From: Gnetum montanum
Lineage: Eukaryota > Streptophyta > Gnetopsida > Gnetales > Gnetaceae
Reading direction: 5' to 3'
Length of the DNA: 64,000 bases
Assembly: GCA_015680685.1 (NCBI GenBank)
Contig: MNCI01007684.1
Span: 126,653-190,652 of the forward strand
Positions 58,063-64,000 of the stretch are shown here, one piece after another. The notes beneath the pieces were generated by a model. It did no database searches. It saw nothing but the letters and a program-made list of their open reading frames with translations, and was not told the DNA's origin. A program made the position numbers and the translations under genes. Each line of letters begins with the position of its first letter. The first letter of the stretch is position 1.

Positions 58063-59215
58063 TTGGATATCTTAGCTCATAAATTAGTTACACTTGGCTA
58101 TGATTGAAAAATGGTAGATTGCTTATTTTATTATCATTTTACTAATTAAGTTTTATTATAAGTGTCATTAAGGCTTGTTGGAAAGGTTTAACTCTTGTAA
58201 TTTGGTGTTTTAATGTTGATTCCTTAGATAAACCTTTGTGGGAGTTAGAAAAATGTTGAAAATGTTTCTATCACAAATGGCATGTTTGTGGCCCCCATAA
58301 CTAAGAGGTTACCTCTAGAAGCTACATGGTTAAAAAATAGAGTCATTGGGACAAATGGTTAGGAAGTTATTAGTATTGGAGGATTCTAGGCTTTGAAAAT
58401 TGCAAAAACTCCTTTGGTGTTTATTAGTAAATATGAACATTTCTAAGGGGGGATCATGCATATATATAGTATTTTTTCATTGTTTTGATGGGGCCATGTA
58501 TATGGGGCCTCGTATACACATGGGCTCTATCAACATGGCCTCATTTATGGGGTCTGCAAACAAAATTTTCAAAGTTGAATATTTCAAGAAATACAAGGAA
58601 TTTTTGAATGAATTTGGGGTTTATGGAGTCCCAAAAATGCCAAGAATATGATGAAATCATTGAAGAGGGTCTCTAAAAGATCAAAAATTCAAAAATTTAA
58701 TGGAGAATATGTGAAATTAAGAAAATACTAAAGAACCACATGGTTCAATACAGAAGATAACTACACAAAAGATTCTGATTACAAAAATGCCTAAGGATAA
58801 GATGCTTAATGATCCCAACCAAGAGATATGTAAGTGGGTTATTCCCATAGTAGGAACATGCCTTGTTTCCCCTTGCATAACCTCAACCTAAGGAGTTCAT
58901 GAGCCCCATAGATGATTAATGGTTTATGAAAGTTAAGGACCAAAACCTAGAAGATTCTATCAAAGAATTCAAGTACATCAAACAAAGACACTGAACAAGA
59001 ACATGGACACCAGTAGTGAGGTGAGTTATGGGTAGCATGGGTGGATGATGTAGAAGGTGGAATGGAGTTCCAAATTGAGGTCATAAGAAGTCCCTTATGT
59101 ATTTGTGGTTAATGACTTAAGAAGATCCATCCTTAGTCCAAACCAAAACCAAGAACTTGTAGTGACCTTGCATCACCACTCCAAGACCGATCCACCTCCT
59201 TGAGACACAAGAGTA
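58063..59215. other. Insertion or LTR-like sequence within the minus Gypsy region
   Basis: No recognised domain. The phrase family 'gatggggccatg' and 'atggggcctcg' at 58480-58560 also appears near 54830-54890 ('gatggggtaacaac', 'gatgaggccatgtcgatgggg'). That hints that this segment and the LTR ending at 54907 belong to the same element, but an alignment by eye could not be extended. Confidence 0.3.
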
Positions 59216-59704
59216 CACCTTGTAGAGGTGTCTATTGATTTCCAAGAAGCATTTTACCTAGTGAAGAAACTATTGTTTATTTTTATGATCAAACCCTTAT
59301 GGTATCTCTTGAGTGGGAAGATAGGTGAAAATGCCATCATACCATTTAGGCTCAGTGGGCAATTATTCAATTATAGCCTTGACAAGGAGGAGTTCTTTAG
59401 GAAACAGATCAAATAGTGAGCTTTTGTTCTCTTTTTTGTTCCATAAAAACTAAGATAAGTGATCAACAATCACATTCTTAGTTTCCTTTCGATCTACCAT
59501 CATAAGATCGAATTCCTGTAAGATCATCATCCACCATATGACATGGGGACTCACTATTGGCTTGTTCATTAGGAAGCAAATTGCACAGTGGTCCATGTGC
59601 ACAAACAAATTGTATCCAAGAACATAATGCCTAAATATCTCTATTGTGAATACCATGGCCATTAGTTCATTTTCTATAGTGGCATAGTTTAGTTGTGCTC
59701 CCAC
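59216..59704 (-). pseudogene. RNase H and start of integrase, minus Tat/Athila-like element
   Basis: 59704-59450 reads LNYATIENELMAMVFTIEIFRHYVLGYNLFVHMDHCAICFLMNK, then VIWWMMILQEFDL..VDRKETKNVIVDHLS, the RNase H C-terminal part of plant Gypsy elements. Continuing to 59220, KWYDGIFTYLPTQEIP is the linker that leads into the integrase zinc finger in Athila-type elements (usual PWYADIVNYL). It breaks off near 59216, where unrelated sequence begins. Integrase itself is therefore missing or displaced. Confidence 0.75.
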
Positions 59705-61040
59705 AATGCTTCAGCTTGTGTAGTGGATATAGTATGGATGTTTCTTGTTGTCCATCTATGTAAGCATAGCTCCCAAGGCATAATTTGATGCATGACATGA
59801 AATGGTCTAGACCAATTAGGTGCTTGTAGAATTAGAGTTTCTACAAGTTTCTTCTTCATTTTTTAGAATGCTCTTTCAAATTCTATGGTCTAGAAAAATG
59901 GAGCATCTTTCTTTGTTAGCTCAACCAACAATTTTGCAATCTTAGAAAAATTCTCTATGAATCTCTAGTAGTAGCCAATGTGTCCAAGGAATGACCAAAC
60001 ATCTTTGATGATTTCTAGTTGGTAGGTAATTCCCTAAATGACCCTTATTTTTTTAGGATCTATCTTAATTCTTTCTTGTGATAGTCTATGCACAAATATA
60101 ATGCCCTCCTAGACCATCAAATGATCCTTTTTCCAATTGAGCTGCAAGTTTTCTTTCATACATCTTTTTAATACTTGCTCAAGGTGGTCCAAGGCTTGCT
60201 CAAATGTAGCTCCATAGGTGGAGAAGTCATCCATGAAGACCTCCACATCACTACCAATTTGCTGCTGAAAAATGCTTAAGATGAAGTATTGAAAGATAGC
60301 AAAGACATTGCACAGACCAAAAGGCATCTTGCATTATGCAAAGGTCCCCTAGGTACTTGTGAATCTTGTTTTGGCCTGGTCATCTAGTGCAATTTGAATT
60401 TGGTTATAGCCACTATAACCATCCGAACAACTATAAAAGAAATGCCCAAATATTATGTCTAACACCTAATCAATGAATGGAAATGGAAAATGACCCTTGA
60501 ATGTTGCCATATGCAGCAATCAAAAATTGATGCAGATTGGCCACTTACCTCCTTTCTTTGGCACAATCACAAGTGGGCTAACCCACTCATTATATACAAT
60601 TGGATAGATGAACTCCACCTTGAAGAGTTGTTGAATTTCCTCCTTGATGACCTACTTCAATTTGGGGTTCAATCACCTCTATGGTTGTCTCTTTGTCTTT
60701 ATGTCCAGATCGATGTAGATATGATGCTGGCATATCTTGGGATATAAACAAGCAAAGGCTGCTAACCATTTTCCAACTACATTTAACAACATTTTTTTTG
60801 TTCTTGAGAAATATTTGCATTAATTATTATTATCTTTTCATTTTTTAAGAATACATATTCCATGTCGGCAACCAGAGTTTTTAATTCGAGGGGCTCTTGC
60901 TTGAAATTTTCAACAATATCCAAATCTCTCCAATAGGTATCATCATTTGCATTATCACAGAGTTGGTGAAAAAATTTCTCTAGTTCATCAATGCCTATGA
61001 CATATGTGCATGTTAGGATCTTAGTAGGTTCCATGCAAAG
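59705..61040 (-). pseudogene. Reverse transcriptase, minus Tat/Athila-like element
   Basis: The minus strand in order shows MPFGLCNVFAIFQ, then VEVFMDDFSTYGATFEQALDHLEQVLKRC with the catalytic Y/F-M-DD motif intact (FMDD), then KKDHLMV, a stop, and the connection region. Upstream, the beginning of the RT polyprotein at 61034-60783 and a degraded region around 60340-60600 are interrupted by stops. The FMDD and neighbouring blocks are better preserved than in the plus Tat element (FMDN), so this copy is younger. Confidence 0.8.
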
Positions 61041-61294
61041 TGTGCTGCTTTTAGGATCAATGGTCAGCCATTGGATGCCCTCTTGTTTTGTGGCTACTAC
61101 ATGTAGAAACCTTTGAATATCTACTTTTGGTGCACACTACTTGCATGCAAAGATGGATGCTTGTTTCACTAACCATAGTTTCTACACACAATTGCACCCT
61201 ATATCATTGAACATGATGTATGGAACTTGCTTCTTCTTAATCTTCTTGAATGCATTTTCTTTAGATAGTTTTAGGAAAAGATCTTTGATGCAAT

Positions 61295-61675
61295 TTATGC
61301 ATCAATGGTGCTTAGCCATGACCTTATCATGATGATTGGGAAGTTTCCCTTGCAGTTCTCCACCTTGATTACTTGAAAATCAATAGGATAAAACCACCCA
61401 TAGACAATGGTCACAATGTCTTCCACTAGTCCCAATGGAATAGTGATGGACTGGTCTACTAATTCTAATATGATATTTCTCTTCTTAAGAGGAGGTAGGT
61501 TCCATGCAGTATACATCTCATGAGAAACCAAATTGATGTCAAAACCTAAATTAAGAAGAGCTTTGCATAGTTCATTTCTAACAAGCTGCAAATAAATAAG
61601 AGGACTCCTAGGATCTTCTAATTTTTTGGAAAGGTTACTAGCATGGATGCAGTTAGATATAGCATGACTAATCAT
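61295..61675 (-). pseudogene. Aspartic protease, minus Tat/Athila-like element
   Basis: 126 codons: KALLNLGFDINLVSHEMY, then LELVDQSITIPLGLVEDIV, FYPIDFQVIKVE and PIIMIRSWLSTIDA. This is the layout of the Athila/Tat retropepsin (usual ALLDLGASINLMPYSLY, LQLADRS...GIVEDV, FPVDFVVLD, PIILGRPFLATA). The catalytic Asp of DLGAS is Asn here (NLGFD) and LGRPF has become MIRSW, so the enzyme is inactive. Confidence 0.8.
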
Positions 61676-61699
61676 AATAGTATGGATCCTATGTGGTAT

Positions 61700-64000
61700 T
61701 TATTTTGAAGGGCACTCGAGAAAATTTGATACAGAGAAAGATAGGGGAACAGGGTTTCCAACTACAAGTGTATGTAAGAGCTTAGGCTGATTGTTAGATT
61801 AGAAGAAAGGTCTTTTTTTTTCATTGAGTGTATGAACCACTTGGTTGATGAACTATTTATAAATTAATGGCCTTGGTAGCATTGTGTTGTTTTGGTTATG
61901 TTAGGAGTTCACCTTGCATAGATAAAGCATGTGGTAGCTATGTTGAAGGTGGAGGAAGATTTGTAGGAGTAGAAGGATAAAGATACAAGGTGATATCCCA
62001 TCTTGTATGTGGAGAATGAGTCCAATAATAATTAGGAGGGTAGTAGTAAGGTTGGAAAGTATAAATGTGATTAGAAGAGAAGTGTAGATAGAGGTTGTTG
62101 AACATAATACCCATATGGATAGGTTTTTTATAAGGGTACTGCTACCTTGGTTGTGCCAGTGCCCATGATTACCACTATTGATACTACTCATATGGCTACA
62201 GTGGAGTTCCACTTGTATAATATTATTGATACTATTGGAACTGCCTAGAATTTCCTTGGGGATAAGGCAATATTCTAGGTGTTTACCTTTGTGCTAGTCG
62301 TGGATTCAAAGCATACATCCCAAACTCCTGTAAGTGTGATAATATGAAGAAACATCCTTTAGGATGTTTATTATGGTAGATGTCACATCCATCATCATCA
62401 TCTAATTCACTTTTTGTAACTTCCTCTATTGCAATAATCTTACCCTTACCTCTTTGATTGACACATTTAGCCTCCTTGCATTTCTTGTGATCATGATCAC
62501 TACTTTGTTCTTTGTACTCTTCAGAAATTTTTAGGAAAACTTGAAATATACTATCCATAGAGTCCCATAATTGATCAACCTTAGTCAAAATTGATGAGGT
62601 AAATTTTTGAACTTGCAAGGTTTTTTGATTTACCACCTCATCAAGTGCTAATTCTTCTTCACTATCACAAAGTCAAACCTCCTTCTTGTGAATGGAAGAA
62701 TCATGGTTATACTCTTATGTACTTTAATGTTTCTTCTTTCACTACCTACTTAATCAATCATTGAATCTTATGGGATCTTAATTTTAACAATCATCCTTAG
62801 ACATAGATGCCAAGAGTTTCCTTATTTTAGATCAAAGCCCATCTACAATGTGGCAAAGTTGCTCTAGTTGAGAATAATCATGGCCCAGACATCTATGTGA
62901 TAAGGAATAGTATTGATCCATGGTGGCATCCAAGGGTTCATGTGTTCCTTGTTTCCATTCTTGGATCTACCTCCTCAAGTTGGACACTTGGGAGTACATC
63001 TAATATTTTTCATCGAATAATTCAAGCATTGTATACCATCGTTTGATAGAATCTAGTTCTAAGAACTAGTACCAGTTTTCTGCATTTTTAATGTGTCCTA
63101 GGGAATAACTTAACTTCTTGCCACTCATTTTCTATATTTTTCAAGGCACATGCATCTTGAAAAGCTTGAAGATGGTTATATGGATCTGAGTTATATCCCT
63201 TTTCAAATTTAAAGATATTGTTCATGTCTAGCCTCTTGATCCAACTATCCTTTACTTGTGGGAATTCTCACTACTTCTGTAATGTTGAAAATGCTTCATG
63301 TAGCAAGCAAAGGTGCATTGAGGCCATGATTCTAGTGCCTATGATGTCCTATTCTACCCCTTCATTCATGATAGTTGATCTTTCTTGAAATTGTCACACC
63401 CCTGGTCTTGACTTGCCCAATAGTCCCTTGGATCATTTCAGTCCCATCAATCACCTCCATTGCGGTTGTGCCCCCTACTATTCTGGTTGAAGCCAAAAGA
63501 GGAAGAAGATGATGATAAAGGTGAAGAGGAAGGAGGACTAGCACCATCACAATGCAAGCTACCCCCTCTTTGGTGATTGTGACCACGATCAAGATCTTGT
63601 TTCTTGTCTGTATCCCTACCCTGACTCTCCTTCTTATATCCTTCTTTGTCATTGAACCCATTCTTACCAAAACTAGGATTGTGGATCATGGACTACAGGT
63701 TCTAGTTTTGACTAGCTTCATCAAGGTTAAAGAGAGAAATTTCACTAAATGGAAAACCCCCAGAGAAGGGTTCTTGAACATCTTTTTGGTACAATAGGTA
63801 TCGGGAATTATTGAACCACTTTCCCTTCATAGATTCGTAGCGCTATTCTAGCTATTGATCCCTTAGACATTATGCCTCAGTAGGATGATAATCCCTAGTG
63901 TCACTATTTTGCATAATGTACTCAACATGAATTTCCTGGAAACCAAAATGCACAAGGATTTTTTGGAGCATCATAGGAACAAATTGATCTATCCATGTCA
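61700..64000 (-). pseudogene. gag of the minus Tat/Athila-like element, continues past the window
   Basis: 62636-62283 holds a linker with a DDDDGCDIYHN acidic run and basic KGKGKI-type segments. 63180-62900 contains broken capsid phrases equivalent to the plus element's 16480-16650 region. 63689-63362 is a low-complexity Ser/Gly/Arg-rich segment like the gag N-terminal part. Frames are repeatedly broken. The 5' LTR and primer site must lie beyond 64000. Confidence 0.6.

Noticed and set aside
59228-59416. Plus-strand 62-codon frame
   Set aside because: It is antisense to the minus-strand RNase H/integrase linker, which has family matches.

Overview
This window is plant nuclear DNA, and the style suggests a gymnosperm, most likely a conifer. 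It has very low gene density, AT-rich intergenic sequence, layers of nested and heavily decayed LTR retrotransposons, and one multi-intron plant terpene synthase gene. The in-frame stops in the relics are mostly TAG/TGA/TAA where TGG/CGA/CAA would be expected, as in old methylated sequence. The species cannot be named from the sequence alone. Single Ns and N runs next to poly-G mark assembly joins.

Layout. 1-350: end of an LTR. 438-1878: a 1.4-kb inverted repeat carrying two copies of an unrecognised 93-codon frame, with its inner segment bounded by single Ns. 2169-6071 (minus): a terpene synthase gene with a TATA box, eight exons joined in compatible phases and a DDIYD motif, but no recognisable last exon. 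7.1-8.3 kb: a decayed LINE (minus). 8.7-9.0 kb: a 106-bp tandem repeat, followed by a tRNA-like SINE head.

9.5-39.7 kb is one nested stack. The outermost element has an initiator-Met-tRNA primer site (Copia-type). A Tat/Athila-like Gypsy element (LTRs 14485-15324 and 37515-38386, with TAGTTGT on both outer sides) sits inside it. Within that lie two related gag-protease-only elements in opposite orientations: minus at about 20.9-26.9 kb and plus at about 26.9-36.8 kb. Both have primer sites beginning TGGCRCTAGAAGG, and both carry several minisatellites.

40.0-42.97 kb is GC-richer and holds gene debris: a 97-bp tandem array, a GH81 beta-1,3-glucanase fragment, a class III peroxidase fragment, and a third, broken copy of the 93-codon frame.

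44.0-48.2 kb is the most unusual part. An array of repeats carries seven hammerhead-ribozyme motifs (six plus, one minus) spaced alternately about 860 and 360 bp. Two copies have intact cores with a palindromic or near-palindromic stem III, as in type I dimeric hammerheads. The spacing looks like a retrozyme (ribozyme-bearing LTR, short internal region, LTR) repeated in tandem, or like Penelope-type terminal repeats.

48.2-59.2 kb is degenerate, mostly minus-strand, retroelement sequence. 59.2-64.0 kb is a second Tat/Athila-like Gypsy element on the minus strand (RNase H, RT, protease, gag) that runs off the end of the window.
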